Below, piece after piece: positions 16,671-23,502 of a DNA stretch of 38,089 nucleotides; position 1 is the stretch's first letter; each line of letters begins with the position of its first letter. Position numbers and translations under genes: made by a program. Source of the DNA: an uncultured Flavobacteriales bacterium (lineage in GTDB: Bacteria; Bacteroidota; Bacteroidia; Flavobacteriales; Crocinitomicaceae); NCBI GenBank assembly GCA_946480815.1, contig CAMLLB010000041.1, forward strand, positions 1-38,089, in the 5' to 3' direction. A model generated the notes under the pieces. That model had not been told where the DNA came from and did no database searches. It saw only the letters and a list, made by a program, of their open reading frames with translations.

Positions 16671-17068
16671 GAATGAGAAACAGAGCGAGAATGAGGATGG
16701 AAATATCAGTTAGTTGCTTAGATATTTAGTCATTGCATAAGAATTCTTGATAGTTCATCTGCTTTTTTCAAAAAGGAATTGAAAGTGTCTGTATTAATTG
16801 TATTAGAAGCATGAAGTACATCGAGAATAGTAATACATTCGAAAATCGATCCTCTGAAATCACAAAAGAAATGACGTCTATTGGGTTTTGAAAATCTTCC
16901 GGAGTTCTCAGGAATGTTAAGGGTGATACTGAAAGATGCCTGAAATGATTCTAAATGAAAACTTTTGTAGACCTCAAGATTCTGAAATTCAAACATAGTA
17001 GTGACGATTGTTATTTTAATATACGAATCGTGATCAGAATTACAACACTCCCATTCTGTTTCTCATTC
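16671..17068. repeat. 14-bp inverted repeat flanking the four-helix-bundle gene
   Basis: GAATGAGAAACAGA (16671-16684) and its exact complement TCTGTTTCTCATTC (17055-17068) enclose the small minus-strand gene at 16730-16996. The left copy continues as a related GAGCGAGAATGAGG unit. The left end starts 6 bases after the previous stop codon. The 398-bp unit looks like a small insertion, but I see no target-site duplication. Confidence 0.55.
16730..16996 (-). CDS. Four-helix-bundle (S23/23S rRNA IVP-like) protein, internally shortened
   Basis: An 88-residue protein with clear family landmarks: a start FEFQNLEVYKSF, then ITLNIPENSGRFSKPNRRHFF (family form LNIAEGSGR), FRGSIFECITILDVL, and a C-terminal helix DELSRILMQ. 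Members are usually about 115-125 residues. Here roughly 25-30 residues are missing between the LEVYK motif and the LNI motif, removing most of the first helix, while the frame stays open. IPEN in place of the usual IAEG is also unusual. It could be a decaying copy. The family occurs as 23S rRNA intervening-sequence ORFs and as solitary genes in Bacteroidota. Its molecular function is not known. An inverted repeat surrounds it. Confidence 0.7.
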   Translation of the reverse strand: MFEFQNLEVYKSFHLESFQASFSITLNIPENSGRFSKPNRRHFFCDFRGSIFECITILDVLHASNTINTDTFNSFLKKADELSRILMQ

Positions 17069-17105
17069 TGAAAAGGCTCCCAACCGTTAAAATTTCACAG
17101 GCTTA

Positions 17106-17135
17106 TTGCAATTTTCACTCGCTTTTCTTAATTTG
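17106..17135 (+). promoter_or_regulatory. Promoter of the transglycosylase-like gene
   Basis: TTG at 17106-17108, 19 bases, then TTAATTTG at 17128-17135 fits the Bacteroidetes TTG-N19-TAnnTTTG pattern with one mismatch. The start codon is 25 bases further. Confidence 0.5.
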
Positions 17136-17160
17136 CATCACCCAAAAACCCACAACAACA

Positions 17161-18114
17161 ATGAAACGCAACACTCTCCTTGCAATACTTGCGTGTATTC
17201 CATTTATTGCTTCGTCACAAAATTCTACCTGGGAAAAAGAAATGATCGCTGTTACGGAAGGTACCTCGGAACACATTATTATGGGAGCTGCCGGAATAGA
17301 AGCAGCACAGTGGGATCAACTTCAACATCCTAAATTCTGGCAACAGATCATGATTCTCTCACCGGATTCTGTTTTGGTGAATGTAGGGGCTACCAGACAG
17401 ATTATAGCAAAGATGTCGAATAAAGACTGGCATTCTCAAACGGAAGCACAAAAGACACTTTTTAAAGACAGTATCCGCACCTTGTATGGTTTGAATGCAG
17501 ACGAACGCATCAATGTCACAACCGGGAAAAATGATTTCTATCGCTTTGACCTGGTTTTTGAAAGTCTGCCGAAGGGAGTTTCTGCTTTTGAAAATTTTGG
17601 CGTTGATCCATGGTATGCACAATCTATTTTGCTGATCGAAAGTCCGGGAAGAATGCAGAAATCATCTGTCGGAGCTTACGGTCCGTTCCAATTGATGCCT
17701 GCTGTTGCCCGTTCCATGGGGTTAACCGTGAATCGTTCGGTAGATGAGCGAAAAGATTTTATGCGTTCGGCTTACGCGGCGTCTCAATTATTGAAACGGA
17801 TCTGCATTCCTTCGGCGAAAGGTATTGCAGAAGGCGCAGGTTTGGTAGTAGATGAGCAAGCGATCTGGTTCCGTTTACTGACCATGCATGTTTATCATGC
17901 CGGTGCATTGAATGTAAAGGCTGTAGTAAATGCAATCGGGCCTGTAAGTTCGGGTGAAGAATTGATCCAGAAAATGTGGATTACCAGCGCTGCAAGTTTT
18001 GGGAATGCATCACAAAACTATTCCCAATTGGCTTTGGCAGCCCACATTCAGTTAAACCAAATCATTCAGCGAAAAGGTGTTCCGGTTTATAATTGTAATG
18101 CGTTAGTTGAATAA
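17161..18114 (+). CDS. Exported lytic transglycosylase-like (SLT domain) protein
   Basis: A 317-residue protein with a signal peptide (1-19, IASSQ). Residues about 148-265 match the SLT goose-lysozyme-like fold. ILLIESPGRMQKSSVGAYGP has the catalytic glutamate E160, then FQLMPAVARSMGL, the DERKDFMRSAYAASQLL helix, and YHAGALNV where YNAG is usual. Family members cut the glycan chain of peptidoglycan and leave 1,6-anhydromuramic ends. The N-terminal 130 residues are unassigned. No LysM domain is present, so it differs from MltD. The stop codon shares a dyad with the convergent msrB stop. Activity is likely but not certain, given the His in YHAG. Confidence 0.78.
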   Translation: MKRNTLLAILACIPFIASSQNSTWEKEMIAVTEGTSEHIIMGAAGIEAAQWDQLQHPKFWQQIMILSPDSVLVNVGATRQIIAKMSNKDWHSQTEAQKTLFKDSIRTLYGLNADERINVTTGKNDFYRFDLVFESLPKGVSAFENFGVDPWYAQSILLIESPGRMQKSSVGAYGPFQLMPAVARSMGLTVNRSVDERKDFMRSAYAASQLLKRICIPSAKGIAEGAGLVVDEQAIWFRLLTMHVYHAGALNVKAVVNAIGPVSSGEELIQKMWITSAASFGNASQNYSQLALAAHIQLNQIIQRKGVPVYNCNALVE

Positions 18115-18125
18115 CTAATAGTTAT
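18111..18125. repeat. Dyad spanning two convergent stop codons
   Basis: ATAACTAATAGTTAT is a perfect 15-base dyad. It contains TAA (18112-18114) of the plus-strand gene and TTA (18122-18124), the stop of msrB on the minus strand, with only 7 bases between the genes. No T-tract terminator is visible. Confidence 0.6.
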
Positions 18126-18493
18126 CCTTTCTGAAATAAAATACTTAGTGAGTTTACGCAATGACGTGTGTCTTTCGGTGTGAATCGTTCACCTGTGAAT
18201 ACGTGCCCTAAATGACCCTCGCAATTTGCACAGATGATTTCAACACGTCTTCCGTCGGGATCGGGAATTCGTTTTACACTTCCGGGGATTTCATCATCAA
18301 ATGACGGCCATCCGCATCCTGAGTCAAATTTATCGGAGCTTTTATACAAAGGAGCTTCACATCTGCGGCAGACAAAAATGCCTTGCTCGTTCCATTTATT
18401 GTATTGACCGGTGAAAGGATACTCTGTTCCTTTTCGAACAATGATACGTTCTTCATCGGGTGTTAGTGTGTTCCAGTCTTGTTTTTCTTTCAT
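18122..18493 (-). CDS. msrB: Peptide-methionine (R)-S-oxide reductase MsrB
   Basis: A 123-residue MsrB domain protein that reduces the R form of methionine sulfoxide. All key residues are visible. The zinc cysteines are C42/C45 (CRRC) and C88/C91 (CANC). SGCGWPSFDDEI carries the likely resolving C60, and RHCVNS carries the catalytic C112. I take the ATG at 18493 (MKEKQDWNTLTPDEERII) as start, because the upstream option is a TTG that adds seven basic residues. There is no signal peptide, so it is probably cytoplasmic. It is monocistronic. Confidence 0.93.
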   Translation of the reverse strand: MKEKQDWNTLTPDEERIIVRKGTEYPFTGQYNKWNEQGIFVCRRCEAPLYKSSDKFDSGCGWPSFDDEIPGSVKRIPDPDGRRVEIICANCEGHLGHVFTGERFTPKDTRHCVNSLSILFQKG

Positions 18494-18628
18494 TCGTTTT
18501 TTTTGGTAATACAAGGTACAAAAAAAAGGAATTGTGGAGTTTGGTTTTGGGAAGTTAATTGAAATTTAATGTAATAATTAATGTGTTGATTTTCAGTCTT
18601 GTCCCAATGTTGGAAAATAGGGAATTCG

Positions 18629-18678
18629 GAAATTCGGGTGTTCCCAAAGATACGAACAGATTTAGTTTTAATTATCTG
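18629..18678 (-). repeat. Dispersed repeat, copy 1 (second copy at 27411)
   Basis: The first 33 bases (18629-18661) match 27411-27443 with one difference, and the next 17 are partly alike. The unit holds a small GGG-TGTT-CCC hairpin and a CAGAT...ATCTG dyad. On the minus strand it has TATCTTTG (18645-18652), an exact TAnnTTTG match. It lies 3' of the DUF4836 gene and 5' of msrB, so it could supply an msrB promoter. Confidence 0.6.
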
Positions 18679-18710
18679 TTTATCAAGTGTTTGATTTTTT
18701 TAAAATTTAA

Positions 18711-18742
18711 AAAGGGCTGTCCAAACTAACGAACAACCCTTT
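18711..18742 (-). terminator. Terminator of the DUF4836 lipoprotein gene
   Basis: AAAGGGCTGT (18711-18720) pairs with ACAACCCTTT (18733-18742) with one G-U. Read on the minus strand it is followed by TTTAAATTTTA. It starts 19 bases after the stop codon. Confidence 0.75.
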
Positions 18743-18760
18743 CTGATTTCTTTTTGGAAG

Positions 18761-20251
18761 TTAAACACCCATCGAATCCATGCGTTCCATAATCTGGTTT
18801 GCATAAAAATCAGTAGTCTGTTTCAGGATATTTACATTCTTCTTTTTAGCCGCAATCACCATTTTCGAACCATCTCTGTTTGTGTTGATAGTCATATATT
18901 GAAGAATCTCAATCACTTTTGCACCATCTTCCAATTCCAGGCTTTCTACATCCATTTTTTCAAATGCGATGAACATGGAGAAACTATCTTCCCCGAAATT
19001 TCTGGCGTAAGCAGGCAAGTTTAATTTTCCGCCTTTTTCTTTTCCACTTGAAGTATAGATTCCTTTTCTTGTTGATTTAAGACGGAAATTGTCCAACGTA
19101 TACGTGTCTCCTTTCTTTTGAGCAACGAAAGAAAGTTGTTCGTCCACTATTTTCTGAATGAAGTCTCCTTGTGAACCAAGTCCAAGATATCCGTTTTGCT
19201 CGAGCTCCATTCCCATAGATGATTTCGGATCTCCGGTGAAAATCATAGCTGCCTGACCTGAGAATATTTTCGAAAAAGGATTATCACCGAAAGCCATGAG
19301 TGCAAACCGGTGTTTGGCAGAAAAATGATCTAACAATCGCTTCTTGGTATTCGGCAAGTAATCGTTCAGGAAACTTTCTCCTTTACGCACGTCCAGGTTC
19401 ATTGCAATTCCCATCCATGGATCACCGCCTTTTAATTTATTTACAAGTGTTTTACCGTTATTGTCTTTGAAGAATAATTCGTCTTTTAATTCGTCGGAGA
19501 AAATATTTTCAGACTCAACCGTAACCATTCCATTTTCAAAATTTGCTACTGTTTTGATGTAGGCATTTTCTACCAATTCATCCAGGTGTTCCTTCTTTTC
19601 AGCAGGAAGTTTTTCCAATTCGGTATTGGAAGTGGTTAATAGACGTGCAACATCAATTCCCGAAACGATATCACCTTTTTGTTCAATAATTTCCTCTGCA
19701 GTATTTTCGGAAAGATCCCCTTCGGTTAGTGTGAATGCTTCTTTTATTTTTGCTTTTCCGTCGTAATCGCCCGGTTTGCTGATGATGATCAGCAATTTAT
19801 TCCGGATCCCGAAAGTTACGTCATCTTCCTGGTGATAGGAAATATCTCCGTCCTTGTCCAATGCATAACCCATTTCGCTGATGATGGATGCAAGACTGTC
19901 CTGATTTTTAATGTTGATTAATGCGTAAACCGTTTCAGGGGTACCGTCGTGACCAAAAGGAGCTTCTAAAGCATAGTAAATCGGTTTGTCAATTTCCAAA
20001 CCTCTTTTCCAGTTTCCAAGAACGCTTCCCAAAATAGTATTGACTTTCGGAATACTTTTATAATCTGCTTTATTCAAAATATTCATGGCACTTACATGAC
20101 CAAAAGCAACAATTTTTTCATTACCTTCAATCATCGCTGATGTTGCTTCTGCTGCATCCCGCTCGGAAGAATCGGATGAACAGGAACTGAAGAACAAAAT
20201 CCCGCTGACTAAAAAAGAGCTGATTATTAGTGATTTATTGTATTTTTTCAT
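18761..20251 (-). CDS. DUF4836 family lipoprotein
   Basis: A 496-residue exported lipoprotein. MKKYNKSLIISSFLVSGILFFSSC gives a lipobox with C24, followed by SSDSSERD. The rest has two similar alpha-beta halves with repeated features such as VYALINIKNQDSL, LLIIISKPGDYDG and PWMGIAMNLDVRKGESF, consistent with the Bacteroidota family DUF4836, whose function is unknown. The layout (N-terminal helix near NILNKADYK, central EKKEHLDELVENAY) fits that family, but I identify it by overall look rather than a signature motif. It sits in the periplasm or on the outer membrane. The gene is monocistronic with its own terminator. Confidence 0.7.
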   Translation of the reverse strand: MKKYNKSLIISSFLVSGILFFSSCSSDSSERDAAEATSAMIEGNEKIVAFGHVSAMNILNKADYKSIPKVNTILGSVLGNWKRGLEIDKPIYYALEAPFGHDGTPETVYALINIKNQDSLASIISEMGYALDKDGDISYHQEDDVTFGIRNKLLIIISKPGDYDGKAKIKEAFTLTEGDLSENTAEEIIEQKGDIVSGIDVARLLTTSNTELEKLPAEKKEHLDELVENAYIKTVANFENGMVTVESENIFSDELKDELFFKDNNGKTLVNKLKGGDPWMGIAMNLDVRKGESFLNDYLPNTKKRLLDHFSAKHRFALMAFGDNPFSKIFSGQAAMIFTGDPKSSMGMELEQNGYLGLGSQGDFIQKIVDEQLSFVAQKKGDTYTLDNFRLKSTRKGIYTSSGKEKGGKLNLPAYARNFGEDSFSMFIAFEKMDVESLELEDGAKVIEILQYMTINTNRDGSKMVIAAKKKNVNILKQTTDFYANQIMERMDSMGV

Positions 20252-20352
20252 GGGTAAATTTTTGTTTCAAATGAACACTCAAATGTAGACTTTCTTTTTA
20301 ATTTCGAAGTTCATTTTTACAATTTTTATTCCAAACTTAAAAAGCTGATTCT

Positions 20353-20919
20353 GTGCATTTTATTGAGCCTTATTTTAATTGGAGACACCTTTACATTGCT
20401 TCGGAGGATGCACTTTCACCGTTTTATGACAGGGAGTACAGTGAATTTGAGTTTACGGACCGGATTTATAATTTTCTGATCCATCCGCAATGGGATAATA
20501 TCGGTTCACGAACACTTTTTACGAAGATCCTGTTTGTGGATTATGAAGAAGGTTATGCCATCCTGGAGTTTATCGGGGAATGGAACGATGCGATCGAGAA
20601 TGACATTATGACCTTGAAGCGAAATGTGATAGAGGAGATGATGTCTCACGGAATTAACAAGTTTATACTGATTGGAGAAAATGTTCTGAATTTTCATTAT
20701 TCAGATGATTGTTATTACGAAGAATGGTTTGATGAAGTGGAAGAAGGATGGATTGCGTTGGTCAATTTCCACGATCATGTCATTCATGAATTTGAAAAAG
20801 CACGGGTTGATCACTATTTCGTGATGGGAGGAGATCTGGAAGATATTGAATGGAGAACCGGTACACCGGCTCAGTTCTATGAACGGGTGGAAGAATTGGT
20901 ACAGCGAAGAATTGGTTGA
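20353..20919 (+). CDS. Acidic hypothetical protein
   Basis: A 188-residue cytoplasmic protein starting at GTG (MHFIEPYFNWRHLYIASEDALSPFYDREY). I see no in-frame ATG upstream that would serve better. It is strongly acidic and aromatic (for example DDCYYEEWFDEVEEGW), with no signal peptide, membrane segment or known motif. The alternating helix and strand pattern (TKILFVDYEEGYAILEFIG, INKFILIGENVLNF) suggests a compact alpha-beta fold. It lies divergent from the DUF4836 gene and ends 29 bases before a 44-bp palindromic terminator. Function is unknown. The coding call rests on length, codon style and context. Confidence 0.7.
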   Translation: MHFIEPYFNWRHLYIASEDALSPFYDREYSEFEFTDRIYNFLIHPQWDNIGSRTLFTKILFVDYEEGYAILEFIGEWNDAIENDIMTLKRNVIEEMMSHGINKFILIGENVLNFHYSDDCYYEEWFDEVEEGWIALVNFHDHVIHEFEKARVDHYFVMGGDLEDIEWRTGTPAQFYERVEELVQRRIG

Positions 20920-20948
20920 TTGATCGTAATAAACCGGTAGGTACGTGT

Positions 20949-20992
20949 AAAAACCAGTAGGCGCGCGATTAATCGCGCGCCTACTGGTTTTT
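20949..20992. terminator. Bidirectional terminator, 44-bp perfect palindrome
   Basis: Two 22-base arms meet at 20970/20971 without spacer. The core is GTAGGCGCGCGATT and its complement, bounded by AAAAA and TTTTT. It lies between the convergent genes ending at 20919 and 21004. A related ACCGGTAGGTACG lies just upstream at 20934. Confidence 0.85.
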
Positions 20993-21003
20993 TGGATGTT
21001 TTA

Positions 21004-21879
21004 TTATTTGGAAATAAAGACTCTTTTCATCGTCATGTTATTATCTACGGACACATTCACCATGTAAATTCCGTTGTTTAATTCATTATCCAGTCGAACT
21101 GAAAGTGCACTTTCACCTGCACTTACATTTCCCAGATTTTCTGTGAAAACAGACTTTCCATTGAGGTCAACCACGTTTACAAAAACAGCACCGTCAAGTT
21201 TACTGTCTAAATGAATATTCAATGAATTGGTATTTGCCTGGTAACCGATTTGGGTTTCCACTTTCGCTGAGGTTTCTGTTACTCCGGCCTGCGATCCGAA
21301 TACATGTTGTGAAGTACGGATAACATCACCGTCGTCACTGCTGCTGCTGTTTGTTTGGTTGGTAGCCAAATAGAAGGTTACGTTTCCAACATTGGTTGCG
21401 GGTGATGTCCAGTTGAAAGTCCAACTTGTTAGATCTGTGCCTGCCAATTTATGTGTAACACGCATTTTTCCACCTGATGTTATGGTTTTTGTGTGAGTTG
21501 CATTTGTAATAGTCCAGGTTCCTGCAACTGTATTGTTCGGGTTCAATGCAACGATCTCGAATCCGTTTTTAGCATTGGTTGTAGCCATACTGACCATAAC
21601 CTCGTAAGTTGTGCTCGGTTCATATTCTGTAACCGGGGTTCCGCCATCTGACAGTGTTACGGAATTAAATCCGGAACCACTTTGAACCGTTCCGGAATGG
21701 CATTGTGTACAGACTCCGTCACCTGGGGCACCAGTTCTTCCTCCCGGGCTACCGGCCTGGTTTAAAGTGTGATAATTTTTGCTGAATTTTTTTAGGGTCT
21801 GAACAGATCCGTTTCCTGAAAAGCTTAACAGAAACCCTGACGCTGCCAATAGTCCGATAAAGATGTAGTTTTTATTCAT
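21004..21879 (-). CDS. T9SS-sorted protein with single CxxCH heme motif (choice-of-anchor V-like)
   Basis: A 291-residue protein from the ATG at 21879 (MNKNYIFIGLLAASGFLLSFSG, a good signal peptide). Longer starts only add polar residues before it. Near the N-terminus lies GDGVCTQCHSG with C57, C60 and H61, a c-type heme site. Residues about 65-200 form a beta-sandwich with VTEYEPSTTYEVMVSMA, resembling reelin-like or 'choice-of-anchor V' domains. Residues about 215-291 are a T9SS sorting domain (VFVNVVDLNGKSVF, NNGIYMVNVSVDNN, final KRVFISK). It is predicted to be exported and carried to the surface with a covalent heme, as the last gene of the 24417-21004 cluster, behind a 204-bp gap. No distal heme ligand is obvious. 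Confidence 0.82.
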   Translation of the reverse strand: MNKNYIFIGLLAASGFLLSFSGNGSVQTLKKFSKNYHTLNQAGSPGGRTGAPGDGVCTQCHSGTVQSGSGFNSVTLSDGGTPVTEYEPSTTYEVMVSMATTNAKNGFEIVALNPNNTVAGTWTITNATHTKTITSGGKMRVTHKLAGTDLTSWTFNWTSPATNVGNVTFYLATNQTNSSSSDDGDVIRTSQHVFGSQAGVTETSAKVETQIGYQANTNSLNIHLDSKLDGAVFVNVVDLNGKSVFTENLGNVSAGESALSVRLDNELNNGIYMVNVSVDNNMTMKRVFISK

Positions 21880-21903
21880 AATGTAATTTTTCTGTTTGTT
21901 CAT

Positions 21904-21927
21904 ATGTGTCCGGTGATCGGACCACAT
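21904..21927 (-). promoter_or_regulatory. Hairpin in the leader of the CxxCH/T9SS gene
   Basis: ATGTGTCCG and CGGACCACAT form a stem of about nine pairs with a one-base bulge and a GTGAT loop, ending 24 bases upstream of the start at 21879. There is no T-tract, so it may be a leader structure or an operator. Confidence 0.3.
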
Positions 21928-22083
21928 CGTACCTCTTGTTTGGTTACTAAGTTATTTGTGTATGTATTGTTTATTGTTATGAAATTGCCGCAAGAAATTA
22001 TGAATTTCCGAAGCCGGTATTTTTTTTCTCATACCAGCTTGGAATTCTAACTGTATTGTTCCCTTGTCTTTTTTTGAAATTTT

Positions 22084-22449
22084 TTAATTATCCATTCTTC
22101 CTTGTTGCAGCCAACATTGAAATTGTTGAATAAGTGAATCAGAAAGGGCAGGACCTCCCTGAGGCATTAATTCGGGAGTCCCACGTAATGCGTGAATGAT
22201 TTTGTCTGCATTTTCAGAAATTTCAGCGTGATTGGACAGGACGGGAAAGGTTCCTGCTCCGACTCCATGACACCCGGAACAATTTTCTTCAATCATAGGA
22301 GCTATTTGCGAGCTAAATGAAACGGTACCCGTGCAGATAACTTCCGGTAACGGCGGAGGTGCTTTTGCTTTTGAACATGCGCTTGGAATCAATAATGTTA
22401 CGATTGCAATACTCCCCAATGCAAAGAAAATAGATCGTGTTTTTTTCAT
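22084..22449 (-). CDS. Mono-heme cytochrome c lipoprotein
   Basis: A 121-residue protein. The signal sequence ends in a lipobox, LLIPSAC (C25), so it is probably an outer-membrane lipoprotein. After a Pro-rich spacer comes ICTGTVSFSSQIAPMIEENCSGCH with the heme cysteines C57 and C60 and the ligand H61. LMPQGG (M95) could be the axial methionine, as in small c-type cytochromes. The final QFQCWLQQGRMDN helix is typical of 'cytochrome c / planctomycete-type C' domains. It starts immediately after the stop of the upstream membrane protein gene (TAA then ATG with no gap), so the two are co-translated. Likely role: periplasmic electron transfer. Confidence 0.85.
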   Translation of the reverse strand: MKKTRSIFFALGSIAIVTLLIPSACSKAKAPPPLPEVICTGTVSFSSQIAPMIEENCSGCHGVGAGTFPVLSNHAEISENADKIIHALRGTPELMPQGGPALSDSLIQQFQCWLQQGRMDN

Positions 22450-22854
22450 TTATTTGATAAATAAAGGTTTAAAGCTCATCCAGGAAAGTGCCGGAATGAA
22501 CGCAATTGGAATCAGATAGCCTTTGAAATAGTCAATCATGGCCATAGCGTCTTCGTTCTTAAACTCCGGATCGTTCATGGTGAAAATGTAGAACACCAGT
22601 GAGATCGAAAAGCCTGAAAGAATGAAGTTGCAGATAAAACCTGCAAGCGATTTGCCTTTTACCAAGGCGTAGATTCCGGCTCCGAGAATGCTGATTCCCA
22701 ATGTGATCATCAGGGAAAAGCATAACAAGTGCCAATAACCGCTTACTTCTGTAAAATCAACAATTATGCTCTTGTATACGGACGAATAAATCCATGCTAC
22801 GAGTGAGGAAAAAAGGCCTGCAACCAATGCAAGAAAAAAGAAGCGTTTAAACAT
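22450..22854 (-). CDS. Small four-helix membrane protein of unknown function
   Basis: A 134-residue protein with four hydrophobic segments: FFFLALVAGLFSSLVAWIYS (5-24), HLLCFSLMITLGISILGAG (about 42-61), FICNFILSGFSISLVFYIFT (about 73-92) and YLIPIAFIPALSWMSF (about 112-128). I do not recognise a family. No heme, quinone or metal motif stands out apart from one histidine. It lies 6 bases after the yceI-like gene and directly abuts the cytochrome gene, so it is part of that operon and could be its membrane anchor or partner. Confidence 0.7.
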   Translation of the reverse strand: MFKRFFFLALVAGLFSSLVAWIYSSVYKSIIVDFTEVSGYWHLLCFSLMITLGISILGAGIYALVKGKSLAGFICNFILSGFSISLVFYIFTMNDPEFKNEDAMAMIDYFKGYLIPIAFIPALSWMSFKPLFIK

Positions 22855-22860
22855 TCGGTT

Positions 22861-23400
22861 TTACTTTTCGGTTACAGGAATAGAATAGGAAATGTTCATG
22901 ATATCCGGAACTGCATCACTTTTGTGACCAACTCCATAATCGATGCGGTTTACCGTAAACTTACCACTGAAAGTCAGGTCATTTCCTGATTTCGATACTG
23001 TTGCCGGGATCTTTTTCTCTTTTGTAACTCCTTTCATGGTCAGTTTTCCAGTGATGGAATAGGCATCCCCGGATTTTTCCACCTTGGAAGAGACAAATTT
23101 GATCGTCGGGTACTTACCGGCATCGAACCACTCGGAGGTTTGAGCTTTCTTGTTCTGCATCGAATTTCCGGTGTTGATGGAATTCACATCAATGGAAATT
23201 TCAAACTTGGAATTAGCCAGGTCACTTTCATCGAATTTGATGGTTCCTTTTGCTTTTTTGAACTCCCCGGATGGGTCTTTACTTTTAAATGCAATGGTAA
23301 AACCTTCTTTGAAAGTGTAGTCTTTTGACGCGGTAAGTGTCACAAATGCCGAACTTGCAAACAAGCAAATTGCTAAAGCGGGATAAATTAACTTTTTCAT
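22861..23400 (-). CDS. YceI family periplasmic protein
   Basis: A 179-residue exported protein with a signal peptide (MKKLIYPALAICLFASSAFVTL). The YceI lipocalin-like beta-barrel follows: FTIAFKSKDPSGEFKKAKGTIKFDESDL, then FEISIDVNSINTGNSMQNKKAQTSEWFDAGKYPTIKF, SITGKLTMKGVTKEKKIP, and FTVNRIDYGVG near the end. All are family landmarks. YceI proteins bind long isoprenoid or similar lipids in the periplasm, in some cases polyprenyl quinone-like molecules. Next to cytochromes this suggests a redox or lipid-carrier role, which is inference. It is second in the cluster after the DUF5777 barrel, separated by about 100 bases that carry two inverted dispersed repeats. Confidence 0.92.
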   Translation of the reverse strand: MKKLIYPALAICLFASSAFVTLTASKDYTFKEGFTIAFKSKDPSGEFKKAKGTIKFDESDLANSKFEISIDVNSINTGNSMQNKKAQTSEWFDAGKYPTIKFVSSKVEKSGDAYSITGKLTMKGVTKEKKIPATVSKSGNDLTFSGKFTVNRIDYGVGHKSDAVPDIMNISYSIPVTEK

Positions 23401-23417
23401 AATCAGTTGTTTTTAGT

Positions 23418-23443
23418 GGTGGCTTCGACTCCGCTCAGCCACC
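23418..23443. repeat. Dispersed CTGAGCG repeat, minus orientation
   Basis: GGTGGC and GCCACC (23418-23423, 23438-23443) bracket the minus-strand core CTGAGCGGAGTCGAAG (23422-23437). An inverted partner with the same core lies 32 bases away at 23469-23484, so the pair can fold into one long hairpin in the DUF5777-yceI spacer. Confidence 0.7.
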
Positions 23444-23460
23444 CTCTTAATAATTTTTCG

Positions 23461-23495
23461 AAAGGTCACTGAGCGGAGTCGAAGTGAACCTTTTG
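23461..23495. repeat. Dispersed CTGAGCG repeat, plus orientation, terminator-like
   Basis: AAAGGTCAC and GTGAACCTTTT flank CTGAGCGGAGTCGAAG (23469-23484), with one bulged base in the stem. It lies just after the DUF5777 stop and may act as a partial terminator inside the cluster. Confidence 0.65.
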
Positions 23496-23502
23496 AGCTT
23501 AA

